Shown piece by piece: positions 56,252 through 64,000 of a stretch of 64,000 nucleotides of DNA; within the stretch, counting starts at the first letter, position 1, and each line of letters starts with the position of its first letter. The notes beneath the pieces were generated by a model. The model was given only the letters and a program-made list of their open reading frames with translations, made no database searches and was not told the origin of the DNA. The stretch spans positions 186,001-250,000 of the forward strand of contig NZ_SMDD01000003.1 in assembly GCF_004343255.1 (NCBI RefSeq), written 5' to 3'. The DNA is from Laceyella sacchari. Its GTDB lineage: Bacteria > Bacillota > Bacilli > Thermoactinomycetales > Thermoactinomycetaceae. The position numbers were made by a program, and so were the translations under genes.

Positions 56252-58168
56252 TCACCCATCACCTAAATAGATCTTAATGGTAGTGCCCTTTTTCACCCGC
56301 TGGCCGGGTTTTGGCATCTGATCAACCACAATGCGCCCCTCTCCGTACACTTGAAGTGGAAATGAGAACAAACTGTTGCGAATGCGTTCAATATCTTGTC
56401 CGGTCAAATTGGGTGTGCCCACCAACGCCGGAGTTAGCGGTGTATCTTCCGGGGGAATCTGATTTTTGCGCTTAGGCACTTTCATATAACGCAAGCTGTC
56501 TTCAATGATGTCGCCCACAATCGGCGCAGCGACCACACCGCCAAACTGAATGCCTTTCGGGTTGTCAACTGCGACGTACACCACCAAACGGGGATCATCG
56601 GCAGGGGCAAACCCGATAAACGAAACAATATGGTTGTTTCTCATATACCGTCCATCTGGCCCTACTTTCTGCGCTGTTCCTGTTTTACCTCCCACTCGGT
56701 ATCCATCGACAAACGCCTTGCGGCCAGTACCCCGTGCTACTACGCTCTCTAGAACGTTTCTAACCTGATTGGATGTTTCTTTGGAAATCACGCGTCGCTT
56801 CACTTTGGGTTTAATTTCTTCCACCATCTCTCCTGTTTCCGGATCAACCCATCCTTTGGCCAGGTGCGGTTCATACAGCACTCCCCCATTGATCGCCGCG
56901 GATACGGCGGCCACTTGCTGAATCGGTGTCACCGACACTCCCTGCCCGAAAGCGGTGGTAGCCAGCTCCACTGGCCCTACCCGGCTCTCCTTGAATAAAA
57001 TACCTTTGGCTTCACCGTTTAAATCGATGCCCGTTTTTTGTCCAAACCCAAATTTGCGGATGTATGAGAAAAGGGTGGTTTTACCCAAGCGTTGCCCCAG
57101 GGTCACAAAACCGGGGTTACAGGAATTCTCCACAACCTCTCGAAAGTTTTGATGTCCATGCCCACCCGCTTTCCAGCAACGCAAGCGGGCACCGCCGACC
57201 ATGATATACCCGGGATCATTAAATGACTCGTTGAGGCTTACTTTCTTCTCTTCCAATGCGGCCGCCAAGGTAATGATCTTGAAGGTGGAACCAGGTTCGT
57301 ACGTTTTCCAGATGGGTAAATTGCGGTTGTAGATCAACGGATTGGTTGTCCGGTATTGATCGGGGCGAAAGGTAGGGCGGCTGGCCATCCCCAGCAACTC
57401 TCCCGTCTGCGGATCCATCGCAATCGCCAAGATATTCTCCGGCTGGTATTCAGCCATCGCCTGATCCAGCTCGCGCTCAATGATGGTTTGGATCTGATAA
57501 TCCAAGGTGGTGACCAAGTTCATTCCGTCACGGGGCGGTGTGTAGCGATCCACTCCACCGGGAAGTTTCTCCCCCCTGGCGTTGGTGCTAAATGACACGT
57601 AGCCCTTGGTTCCGCGCAACTTTTCATCATAAATGAGCTCAATGCCCGCCAGCCCCTGATTGTCAATGCCTGTGAACCCCAGGACATGCGCTGCCATCGA
57701 ACCGTATGGATAAAACCGCTTGCTGTCCTCGACGACGGCAATTCCCGGCAACCGAAGCCCTTGAATCTCGCGAGCCTTTTCTTCGGATATTTTCCGACCC
57801 CACGGCGTGATGCGATTGATGACTTCTCTTTTGGTGATTTGTTCATAGATCTTTTCTTCAGGCCCCTGCAAAATGCTGGCCAGAATTTTTGCCGTCTTGG
57901 CCGGATCCTTGAGCTGTGCCGGTATGGCCATGACCGATGGCGTGCTTACATTGTAAGCGAGCTCTTTTCGATTGCGATCAAGCAATTTCCCCCGCTTCGC
58001 TTCAAAAGGAATGTCGCGGCTCCACAGGTCTTTCGCCTTTTCCGCTAACCACGTACCTTGAAATAATTGGACATAAGCCAATCTACCCATCAACGCCGTC
58101 AATATGAAGACAGCGATGAGTAACAAGGAGAACAACCGTTTTCTGACTACTACCCGTCGACCACGCAT
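56252..58168 (-). CDS. spoVD: SpoVD, sporulation-specific class B penicillin-binding protein
   Basis: Transpeptidase for spore cortex peptidoglycan, partner of SpoVE. The 638-residue protein has an N-terminal membrane anchor (about 12-32), a dimerisation domain, the transpeptidase domain with STFK (294-297), S-C-N (349-351) and KTG (495-497), and one C-terminal PASTA domain (about 585-636). Length and the single PASTA match B. subtilis SpoVD (about 646), as does its place after pbpB. GAGGAAGG precedes the ATG. Terminators on both sides suggest independent control; a weak sigma-E-like pair (TCATTTTT and CATAGCTT, about 58207-58236) lies upstream. Confidence 0.93.
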   Translation of the reverse strand: MRGRRVVVRKRLFSLLLIAVFILTALMGRLAYVQLFQGTWLAEKAKDLWSRDIPFEAKRGKLLDRNRKELAYNVSTPSVMAIPAQLKDPAKTAKILASILQGPEEKIYEQITKREVINRITPWGRKISEEKAREIQGLRLPGIAVVEDSKRFYPYGSMAAHVLGFTGIDNQGLAGIELIYDEKLRGTKGYVSFSTNARGEKLPGGVDRYTPPRDGMNLVTTLDYQIQTIIERELDQAMAEYQPENILAIAMDPQTGELLGMASRPTFRPDQYRTTNPLIYNRNLPIWKTYEPGSTFKIITLAAALEEKKVSLNESFNDPGYIMVGGARLRCWKAGGHGHQNFREVVENSCNPGFVTLGQRLGKTTLFSYIRKFGFGQKTGIDLNGEAKGILFKESRVGPVELATTAFGQGVSVTPIQQVAAVSAAINGGVLYEPHLAKGWVDPETGEMVEEIKPKVKRRVISKETSNQVRNVLESVVARGTGRKAFVDGYRVGGKTGTAQKVGPDGRYMRNNHIVSFIGFAPADDPRLVVYVAVDNPKGIQFGGVVAAPIVGDIIEDSLRYMKVPKRKNQIPPEDTPLTPALVGTPNLTGQDIERIRNSLFSFPLQVYGEGRIVVDQMPKPGQRVKKGTTIKIYLGDG

Positions 58169-58252
58169 GTTTTCCTTCCTCTCTTCCGGAGTCTCTTCTT
58201 ACCTTCAAGCTATGTGAACGAGAAAAGAAAAATGACAAGCTTCCCGTGGCAA

Positions 58253-58282
58253 TAAAAAACCAGTTGCCCTTGATGCAACTGG
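58253..58282 (-). terminator. terminator between pbpB and spoVD
   Basis: On the minus strand CCAGTTGC and GCAACTGG flank a 7-base loop and are followed by six T and ATTG. It lies 90 bases beyond the pbpB stop. Confidence 0.88.
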
Positions 58283-58370
58283 TGGTTTGTTGGCAAAGCC
58301 CGACTCCCTGCCAGGCTTTCCATTTATATGATTGACCGGCCGACCGCCTGTCAGCGGAGCACGGCGCTTC

Positions 58371-60134
58371 TCATTTTACGCCGTCCGCATATTGGTTTCG
58401 TTCGACTTTGCGAATCGGCAGGGCTTTCTCCAAGATGCTTTTGGCGACAGGAGCGGCTACCGTACCGCCTGACGCCTCTCCACCTTCCACAAACGGCTCA
58501 TCAATGGCCACATAAACAACCAAGTCCGGATGGTCATAAGGAGCAAAACCAATGAATGAGACCATATGCTTGCCTTTCAAATATCCATTGCCGGTAGGGT
58601 CTGGCTTTTGGGCTGTACCTGTTTTGCCGGCTACGCGATACCCTGCCAAATCCGCCTTGGTTCCCGTACCACTGCGCACCACTTCACGCAATAGCTCACG
58701 GGCCTTTTTGGCCGTCGACTCCTGAATAATACGCTTACTCTCGGGCTTGACCTCTTTCACTTTACGTTTAAGCTGAGGTTCCCACACCTCTTTCAAGACA
58801 TGGGGTTTGATCCACTTTCCGCCGTTGGCCACAGCGGAAATAGCAGCAACCTGTTGAATCGGGGTGACAGATACACCTTGCCCGAAAGATGTGGCAGCCA
58901 ATTCTGCCGGATAGAGGTCACGACCAAAAAACACGCCCCGTGCCTCTGCCGGAAGATCGATTCCGGTCTTTTTACCAAATCGCTCGGTAATCTTGCCGAA
59001 GCCAAACCGGTCAATGTAATCAGCCAGTTTCTTGGGCCCCAGCGCCTTGCCCAGCAGAACAAATGCCACATTGCTCGATTGCTTGACACCTTCCCGGAAG
59101 CTAATCTCCCCCCATCCGGTGCCATTCCAATCGCGAATGATTTGGCCAGCGATGTTGATCGCACCCGATTGGAAAGTCTTGTTTGCGTTGAAGATCCCCT
59201 CTTCAATCGCCGCGGCCAATGTCACGATTTTAAAGGTTGACCCCGGTTCAAATTGGCTCTCAATCGCTCGGTTGGTCCGATTTTCGTCATTCAATGTGGA
59301 TGCGTACGAGTTTGAATCAAATGTCGGCCGGCTGGCCATGGCCAAAATCTCGCCAGTGTGAGGATCTGCTACAATCGCCGTTCCGCCTTTGGCTTGATAA
59401 TTTTTGATCGCTTCTTCCAGCTCCAAATCGACCTGCGATTGAATTTGAGAATCAATGGTAAGTACGAGATCTTTCCCTTGTTGCGGCGGTTGGTTTTTAT
59501 CCGGCGTGTCCGAAATCATCATGCCATTTTTCGCCTTGAGATATTTGACATAGCCCGCTTCGCCACGCAACAGCTTGTCATAAAACTGCTCGACGCCGCC
59601 GACGGCTTTGCCATCCACATTCACAAACCCCAAAAGATGCGCAGCTGTTGAACGGGTATACTGACGCATCGTTGTAGAGAAGGCGTAAATACCATGGATC
59701 TTCCCTTTTTCCCGCAACGCCACGACTTGACGGTACACGTTTTCGGGATATTTGTATTTGCCTTTGTCCCTAAGCTCAACTGAACCATCTTTCACGCTCA
59801 ATTTGCGAATCAACACATCCCGATCGATACCCAGAATGGGCGACAGCACGTTTGCCGTCCCCTTCACATCTTTGACTTTGCTTGTATCAGCTACAAAATA
59901 GTAAGCGTCCACTTCCCATGCTAATGGTTGTCCCTTGGTTCGGTCATAGATACTGCCACGCTTCGGCTTGATCTTTTCTGATTTGATCCACTCTTCTTTT
60001 GCTTGAGCCAACAACTCATCATGGTTAAAAGTTTGCAACCAAAACAGGCGGAAAATCAACACAACCAAACAGAGCAACCATAGGAGTCCGATCAGAAGAG
60101 AACGCTCTTTGCTCTTCTTAATCAGCGAGCCCAT
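58371..60134 (-). CDS. pbpB: class B penicillin-binding protein (PBP2B-type), without PASTA domains
   Basis: Septal transpeptidase of the division machinery. The 587-residue protein has one membrane anchor (about 12-33), the dimerisation domain (KPKRGSIYDR near 56), and a transpeptidase domain with STFK (299-302), S-S-N (353-355) and KTG near 497. It stops shortly after the domain (ILEKALPIRKVERNQYADGVK ends the protein as its last part) and lacks the C-terminal PASTA repeats present in B. subtilis PBP2B (about 716 residues). The reading frame closes with a normal TAA-type stop and no frameshifted PASTA remnant is seen in the 90 bases before the terminator. Confidence 0.92.
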   Translation of the reverse strand: MGSLIKKSKERSLLIGLLWLLCLVVLIFRLFWLQTFNHDELLAQAKEEWIKSEKIKPKRGSIYDRTKGQPLAWEVDAYYFVADTSKVKDVKGTANVLSPILGIDRDVLIRKLSVKDGSVELRDKGKYKYPENVYRQVVALREKGKIHGIYAFSTTMRQYTRSTAAHLLGFVNVDGKAVGGVEQFYDKLLRGEAGYVKYLKAKNGMMISDTPDKNQPPQQGKDLVLTIDSQIQSQVDLELEEAIKNYQAKGGTAIVADPHTGEILAMASRPTFDSNSYASTLNDENRTNRAIESQFEPGSTFKIVTLAAAIEEGIFNANKTFQSGAINIAGQIIRDWNGTGWGEISFREGVKQSSNVAFVLLGKALGPKKLADYIDRFGFGKITERFGKKTGIDLPAEARGVFFGRDLYPAELAATSFGQGVSVTPIQQVAAISAVANGGKWIKPHVLKEVWEPQLKRKVKEVKPESKRIIQESTAKKARELLREVVRSGTGTKADLAGYRVAGKTGTAQKPDPTGNGYLKGKHMVSFIGFAPYDHPDLVVYVAIDEPFVEGGEASGGTVAAPVAKSILEKALPIRKVERNQYADGVK

Positions 60135-60201
60135 GATTCAGCCTCTCCCATCTACGAATCCATTTCATTGGTGGTGCTGTTAGTCGATGAAAACTCTCTC
60201 A

Positions 60202-60567
60202 TCATGGCCGAATCGACGGGAGGTATTTGGGGGTGGTCAATTCCAAGCCGTTGCTCTCCGCAAACTTTCGAATCCGCTCAACATCCGCCAGCTTTTTTTT
60301 CTCCGTCTCCAGTTTGAAATTGACCTTGTGTGCTTCTTCAATGGCTGCGTTCGTTTCTTGCAACGCCACATTCAATTCGTTGACTTTGGCATATTTGGAC
60401 AAAACCACCAACGCTAACGCCACACAGACGATGACGCTAGACAAGTATAGCAATTTTTCGCCCACCGTGACGATCGTGCGGGGCGCTTTCTGTTTTTTGT
60501 CCCGCACTTTCGTATAAGGCTTCTCAAAGGGGCGGGCGACCGCAACGTTATATTGATCCCGTCTCAT
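60202..60567 (-). CDS. ftsL: cell-division protein FtsL
   Basis: A 121-residue bitopic protein: a basic cytoplasmic N-terminus, one membrane segment (about 39-57) and an extracellular leucine-zipper-like coiled-coil (NELNVALQETNAAIEEAHK and on). FtsL, DivIB and DivIC form the complex that activates septal synthesis. Sequence is poorly conserved in this family, so identity rests on topology and position between rsmH and pbpB. GAGGAGG lies 8 bases before the ATG. Confidence 0.88.
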   Translation of the reverse strand: MRRDQYNVAVARPFEKPYTKVRDKKQKAPRTIVTVGEKLLYLSSVIVCVALALVVLSKYAKVNELNVALQETNAAIEEAHKVNFKLETEKKKLADVERIRKFAESNGLELTTPKYLPSIRP

Positions 60568-60614
60568 ATATGAATCCTCCTCACGCTACCGACTTCTCCT
60601 TCATCCCTCTTTTT

Positions 60615-61556
60615 TTATATTTTCTCTGCGACCCTCAATTTGGCAGAACGTGCTCTTGGATTTCTCTCTATTTCTTTATCTGTTGGTAAAAGCGGTTTCC
60701 TCGTAATGATCTTTAGCCTTGGTGTCTGTCCGCAGGTACAAACCGGAAAGGTAGGTGGACAAACACATCCTTTGGCTTCTTCTAGAAAAAACTGCTTGCA
60801 TATGCGATCTTCCAACGAATGGAATGTGATGACGCTGATTCGGCCTTGTGGGCGGAGAAGTCCGACCGAGTCGGCAAGCGCATCGCGAAACGCGTTCAAT
60901 TCATCATTGACGGCGATACGGATCGCTTGAAATGAGCGTCGTGCAGGGTGTGGCCCCGTTCGGCGCGCTGGCGCAGGCACGGCTTGCTTGATGATGTCGA
61001 CCAATTGCAGTGTGGTCGATATTGGCGCCTTGCTACGCTCTTTCACGATCATTTTAGCGATGCGGCGTGAAAACTTCTCTTCCCCGTATTCAAACAGGAT
61101 GCGGACGAGCTCCTCTTCAGGCCACTCATTCACCACCTGAAAGGCGCTCAGCTCCTGCTCTTTGTCCATTCGCATGTCCAAGGGGGCTTCTTGGTGGTAG
61201 CTAAAACCTCTTTCTCCCTGATCCAATTGCGGAGAAGATACCCCCAAGTCAAACAGTATGCCATCAACCGATTCAAATCCCAACCCTTTAACGGCACGGG
61301 CGATGTGCCGAAAATTGGTTTTGACCAAATGGAGCCGACAAGAAACGCCGACCAAGCGCTCCTCGGCATGATCAAGCGCCATCTGGTCTTGATCCAATCC
61401 GATCAGTGTGCCTGACGGACCCAGCTGCTCAGCAATGAGGCGGCTGTGTCCCGCCCCGCCTAGCGTGCAGTCGACATACACCCCGTCCGGCTTCAGATTT
61501 AAACCAGCCACTGCTTCTTCTCGTAATACGGTTACATGTTCAAACACATTGTTCAT
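60615..61556 (-). CDS. rsmH: 16S rRNA (cytosine(1402)-N4)-methyltransferase
   Basis: Methylates C1402 in the decoding centre. The 313-residue protein has the SAM motif VDCTLGGAGHS near residue 30, LFDLGVSSPQLD near 105, RGFSYHQEAPLDMRM and the C-terminal RISVITFHSLEDRI. The ATG follows AAAGGATG, 7 bases after the mraZ stop, indicating coupling. It is the conserved second gene of the dcw cluster (formerly mraW). Confidence 0.97.
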   Translation of the reverse strand: MNNVFEHVTVLREEAVAGLNLKPDGVYVDCTLGGAGHSRLIAEQLGPSGTLIGLDQDQMALDHAEERLVGVSCRLHLVKTNFRHIARAVKGLGFESVDGILFDLGVSSPQLDQGERGFSYHQEAPLDMRMDKEQELSAFQVVNEWPEEELVRILFEYGEEKFSRRIAKMIVKERSKAPISTTLQLVDIIKQAVPAPARRTGPHPARRSFQAIRIAVNDELNAFRDALADSVGLLRPQGRISVITFHSLEDRICKQFFLEEAKGCVCPPTFPVCTCGQTPRLKIITRKPLLPTDKEIERNPRARSAKLRVAEKI

Positions 61557-61563
61557 CCTTTGA

Positions 61564-61995
61564 CTACAGATCCAGATCTACTATGCTTTCTGCGATCTCA
61601 TTAAATGATTCCTCGGAGCTCTCATAATACTCATCCCACCGCTCCTTGCACCAAATCTCTACGCGTGAGGAGACGCCTATGATGACGCATTCCTTTGTCA
61701 GCTGAGCAAATTCGCGGAGATGGTTGGGTATGTTAACGCGGCCTTGTTTGTCCAATTCCGCTTCACAAGCTCCTGAGAAAAAAAAACGCGTAAATTTACG
61801 TGCATCTGCTTTGGTAAATGGAAGGGTTTTTAACTTCTGTTCTAATTGTTTCCATTCGGATTGAGGGTATGCAAACAAACAGTGGTCTAATCCGCGGGTT
61901 ATAACAAATGAATCGCCAAGTCCCTCTCTAAACTTGGCTGGCACAATGATCCGTCCTTTTTCATCGATATTGTGCCGAAACTCACCCATGAACAT
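61564..61995 (-). CDS. mraZ: MraZ transcriptional regulator
   Basis: First gene of the dcw cluster; a DNA-binding protein of the AbrB-like fold that in other bacteria represses or activates its own operon. The 143-residue product contains two SpoVT/AbrB-like repeats: [19 protein letters not shown] (residues 6-24) and [18 protein letters not shown] (about 79-96), each with the family's D-x-x-G-R core. Three GTGG repeats at 10-bp spacing lie about 35-57 bases upstream, matching the known type of MraZ site. Confidence 0.96.
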   Translation of the reverse strand: MFMGEFRHNIDEKGRIIVPAKFREGLGDSFVITRGLDHCLFAYPQSEWKQLEQKLKTLPFTKADARKFTRFFFSGACEAELDKQGRVNIPNHLREFAQLTKECVIIGVSSRVEIWCKERWDEYYESSEESFNEIAESIVDLDL

Positions 61996-62028
61996 CCCAC
62001 TGTCACTCCCCTCTCTCCCCCTTCCCTA

Positions 62029-62052
62029 CCACTTCCCTCCACTTTCCACCAC
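62029..62052 (-). promoter_or_regulatory. MraZ-binding repeats
   Basis: On the minus strand GTGG occurs three times with exact 10-bp spacing (plus-strand CCAC at 62029, 62039 and 62049), in AAGTGGAGGG and AAGTGGTAGG contexts. MraZ binds such tandem GTGG-type repeats upstream of its own gene. They lie just downstream of the mraZ -10. Confidence 0.7.
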
Positions 62053-62059
62053 ATTGGTA

Positions 62060-62068
62060 ATTATACCA
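62060..62068 (-). promoter_or_regulatory. extended -10 promoter of the dcw operon
   Basis: On the minus strand TGGTATAAT combines a TGn extension with a perfect TATAAT (62060-62065), about 65 bases before mraZ. No good -35 is present; the region there is occupied by the ahcY terminator. Confidence 0.6.
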
Positions 62069-62078
62069 CACGCCCATT

Positions 62079-62107
62079 AAAAAATCCTGCACTCATGTGC
62101 AGGATTT
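62079..62107 (-). terminator. terminator after ahcY
   Basis: AAATCCTGCAC and GTGCAGGATTT form a perfect 11-bp stem with a 4-base loop, and the minus-strand exit is TTTTTTAATGG. It isolates ahcY from mraZ. Confidence 0.92.
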
Positions 62108-62134
62108 AACAGCCTAATTTACATCATTTTCCAT

Positions 62135-63397
62135 TCATTCCAGTTCCCAGCTCGCCAGGTATTTTTCCTGCGCCGGGGTCAAACTGTCGATTTGGACACC
62201 GTTAGCCTCCAAGAAGTACCGGGAGACTTGCTCATCGATTTGGTACGGTACATCCAGCACGCGCGGCCCGATCTGTTCATGGTTCTCCGCCACGTACAAC
62301 AGCGAGAGCGCTTGGAGTGCGAAGGTCATGTCCATGATTTCCGCTGGATGGCCATCACCTGCGGCCAAGTTGACCAAACGCCCTTCAGCGAGCAGGTACA
62401 GCTTCCGTCCGTCTTCAAGGGTGTACTCTTCAATGTCTTTGCGTACCGTTTGTTTGCTCACGCTCATTTGCTCCAGCGCTTCTACATCGATTTCCACATT
62501 AAAATGGCCGGCATTAGCCAAAATCGCGCCATGTTTCATCTCGCGGAGATGATCGGCGTTCACCACGTTTTTGTTGCCGGTGGTGGTCACGAAATAATCC
62601 CCTTGCTTCGCCGCTTCGCTCATCGGCATGACCAGGTAGCCGTCCATGTACGCCTCAGTCGCTTTAATTGGATCAACCTCGGTCACAATAACGCGAGCTC
62701 CAAGCCCTTTGGCCCGCATAGCCACGCCACGTCCACACCAGCCATAGCCGACCACGACGACGGTTTTGCCGGCGACCACCAAGTTGGTGGTGCGATTGAT
62801 TCCGTCCCACACCGATTGGCCCGTTCCATACCGGTTGTCAAACAGGAATTTGGAGCAAGCGTCATTGACGGCGATCATCGGGAACCGCAACTCTTTTGCT
62901 TTTTCCAACGCACGCAGGCGCAAAATGCCCGTCGTGGTTTCTTCACAACCGCCCTTCACATTCTCCAGGAGGTCTGGGCGCTCACTGTGCAGGATTCCCA
63001 CAAGGTCGCCGCCATCATCGATTATGTAATCCGGCTTTTCTTCCAAGGTTTTGATCAGGTGTTCTTTGTATTCTTCCGGCGTGGGATCGTATTTAGCATG
63101 AACGGTGATGCCCGCTACCGCCAGTGCTGCCGCAATATCATCTTGGGTAGAAAGCGGATTGCTCCCGGTAATTGTCACTTCTGCACCAGCGTCACGAATC
63201 AACTCCGCCAAGCAAGCGGTTTTCGCTTCCAAATGCAAAGAGATTGCTACTTTTTTACCAGCCAGGGGCTTCTCTACCGATAACCGTTCGCGTAAGCGGT
63301 TTAACACGGGCATATGTTCCTTGGCCCAATCCATTTTCAGGCGTCCCGCCGGAGCCAAGTTAACATCGCGGATGGTGCTTTTATCCAAACTATTCAT
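62135..63397 (-). CDS. ahcY: adenosylhomocysteinase
   Basis: Hydrolyses S-adenosylhomocysteine, the by-product of SAM-dependent methylation, to adenosine and homocysteine, with tightly bound NAD. The 420-residue protein has substrate residues in DGGDLVG near 128, NDACSKFLFDNRYGTGQS near 178, and the NAD-binding VVVVGYGWCGRGVAMRAKGLGA near 208. It ends KYLASWELE and lacks the C-terminal K-x-x-x-Y-R-Y extension of eukaryotic-type enzymes, fitting the shorter archaeal/thermophile-like type. The frame extends to 63418, but GAGGAGGAG precedes the ATG at 63397. It has its own promoter and terminator. In B. subtilis this gene is not here; the Pfs/LuxS route is used instead. Confidence 0.95.
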   Translation of the reverse strand: MNSLDKSTIRDVNLAPAGRLKMDWAKEHMPVLNRLRERLSVEKPLAGKKVAISLHLEAKTACLAELIRDAGAEVTITGSNPLSTQDDIAAALAVAGITVHAKYDPTPEEYKEHLIKTLEEKPDYIIDDGGDLVGILHSERPDLLENVKGGCEETTTGILRLRALEKAKELRFPMIAVNDACSKFLFDNRYGTGQSVWDGINRTTNLVVAGKTVVVVGYGWCGRGVAMRAKGLGARVIVTEVDPIKATEAYMDGYLVMPMSEAAKQGDYFVTTTGNKNVVNADHLREMKHGAILANAGHFNVEIDVEALEQMSVSKQTVRKDIEEYTLEDGRKLYLLAEGRLVNLAAGDGHPAEIMDMTFALQALSLLYVAENHEQIGPRVLDVPYQIDEQVSRYFLEANGVQIDSLTPAQEKYLASWELE

Positions 63398-63444
63398 GTC
63401 GCTCCTCCTCAAATGCATGCGTTTCTTTATTCACCAACAGATAT

Positions 63445-63472
63445 ATTATACATCAAGTAATCCCATTAACAA
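63445..63472 (-). promoter_or_regulatory. promoter of ahcY
   Basis: On the minus strand TTGTTA (63467-63472), a 16-bp spacer and TATAAT (63445-63450) lie about 50 bases before the ahcY start, overlapping nothing but the bshC 3' boundary region. Confidence 0.65.
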
Positions 63473-63479
63473 ATTCGGA

Positions 63480-64000
63480 TTATAAGAACATACAATAATG
63501 CACATGCCGCCGCCCTTGGCCGACCAGCGGGGTTTCCAACAGGCGGTGTAGCCAATCCAATCCCCAAGCGTTCCAAAGAGAAAGGAAGTTATACACCCGT
63601 TCTTGCAATTTGCCGTCAGGCGTGACTGCCAGCGACAGCTCCTCCCAATGGCGCAACTCAACCTGGTGTTTCTCCCGCACGGCTCTCTCAGTGAAATGCT
63701 GGTAATACTCTACTTGCGCTAAAATTTTGCTCAGGTTCTTTTGCCCGATTTCCCGCGTATTTCTGCCAATCCCTTGCTCCAGATCAGTTATCAGCGCCTC
63801 GTATTCCTGCTCGATGATCTGTTTGGCTGTGGCAAAGCGTTCCGAAAGCGCAAAGGGCACCCGCTCTGCTAACCACGCTTCCCGCTTATCATCGAGGCCA
63901 GCCAGCACATCTGTCGCAGAAAGCCCAAACTCATTCATGCGCTTTTGCACCCTGCGATCCAGGATCGTCACCTGTAGGCGGGGAAGCACGATCGGCATAC
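63480..64000 (-). CDS. bshC: bacillithiol synthase BshC, C-terminal part (runs off window)
   Basis: The last 173 or so residues of a protein entering from the right edge. The end GKLQERVYNFLSLWNAWGLDWLHRLL, given here as its core LQERVYNFLSLWN, is the C-terminal signature of BshC, the cysteine-adding enzyme of bacillithiol synthesis, and the preceding helical region (EQEYEALITDLEQGIGRNT, then QKNLSKILAQVEYYQ) matches its coiled-coil. Gene position also supports this, since bshC directly precedes mraZ in B. subtilis. The start lies outside the window. Confidence 0.82.
   Translation of the reverse strand, partial: MPIVLPRLQVTILDRRVQKRMNEFGLSATDVLAGLDDKREAWLAERVPFALSERFATAKQIIEQEYEALITDLEQGIGRNTREIGQKNLSKILAQVEYYQHFTERAVREKHQVELRHWEELSLAVTPDGKLQERVYNFLSLWNAWGLDWLHRLLETPLVGQGRRHVHYCMFL

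Noticed and set aside
62192-63283. Long plus-strand open frame (363 codons) opposite ahcY
   Set aside because: It lies wholly antisense to a confidently identified enzyme, has no good ribosome-binding site and shows no family features; it is a codon-bias shadow.

Overview
The window reads as a chromosomal housekeeping segment of an endospore-forming Firmicute. Gene content and gene order follow the Bacillus subtilis division/cell-wall (dcw), spoIIG-sigG, ylm, ileS, lspA-rluD and pyr blocks, but proteins such as a 324-residue DivIVA differ from Bacillus. A Bacillales lineage outside Bacillus itself, perhaps near Thermoactinomycetaceae, fits best; this placement is inference from order and protein resemblance, not from a search. 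MurE carries the meso-diaminopimelate-type motif and dapF is present, consistent with DAP-type peptidoglycan. No rRNA, tRNA, CRISPR array, prophage or insertion sequence was recognised.

Layout, left to right. 1-17.7 kb is a mixed-strand accessory stretch: 5' end of a YicC/YloC-type gene, a MurJ/SpoVB-like flippase, Hsp20, an APC permease, an M42 aminopeptidase, a ROK repressor, pgi, two GNAT acetyltransferases, a lipoprotein, dapF, a YloB-type calcium ATPase, rqcH and an sdpR-sdpI pair. 17.7-27.9 kb is a pyrimidine operon on the minus strand (pyrR-pyrP-pyrB-pyrC-carA-carB-pyrF-pyrE) with one clear promoter and two PyrR attenuators; pyrK and pyrD are absent. 27.9-31.7 kb holds rluD, lspA, yteA and a divergent amino-acid permease. 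31.9-39.6 kb holds ileS with a T-box leader, divIVA and the ylm cluster (ylmH, ylmG, sepF, ylmE, ylmD, ylmC). 39.7-42.3 kb is the sporulation cassette spoIIGA-sigE-sigG. 42.6-62.0 kb is the dcw cluster mraZ-rsmH-ftsL-pbpB-spoVD-murE-murF-mraY-murD-spoVE-murG-murB-murA-divIB-ftsA-ftsZ, preceded by ahcY and the 3' end of bshC at the right edge.

The minus-strand run from about 64 kb down to 32 kb works as one programme: lipid II synthesis (mur genes, mraY, murG), septal machinery (ftsL, divIB, pbpB, spoVE, ftsA, ftsZ, sepF, divIVA) and its sporulation variants (spoVD, spoIIGA/sigE, sigG). Regulatory DNA is unusually legible: MraZ-type GTGG repeats, a spoIIG-type promoter with a 22-bp spacer, a hairpin masking the sigG ribosome-binding site, an ileS T-box, two PyrR attenuators, and palindromic operators in front of sdpR and the ROK gene. 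I did not find a wholly unknown multi-gene system. The least explained spots are the spoVD-murE gap (three 11-bp-phased GTTTGCA repeats, a small open frame with a strong ribosome-binding site running through a terminator hairpin), a paired leader-like structure at 9.5 kb, and the repeat-bearing tail of DivIVA.
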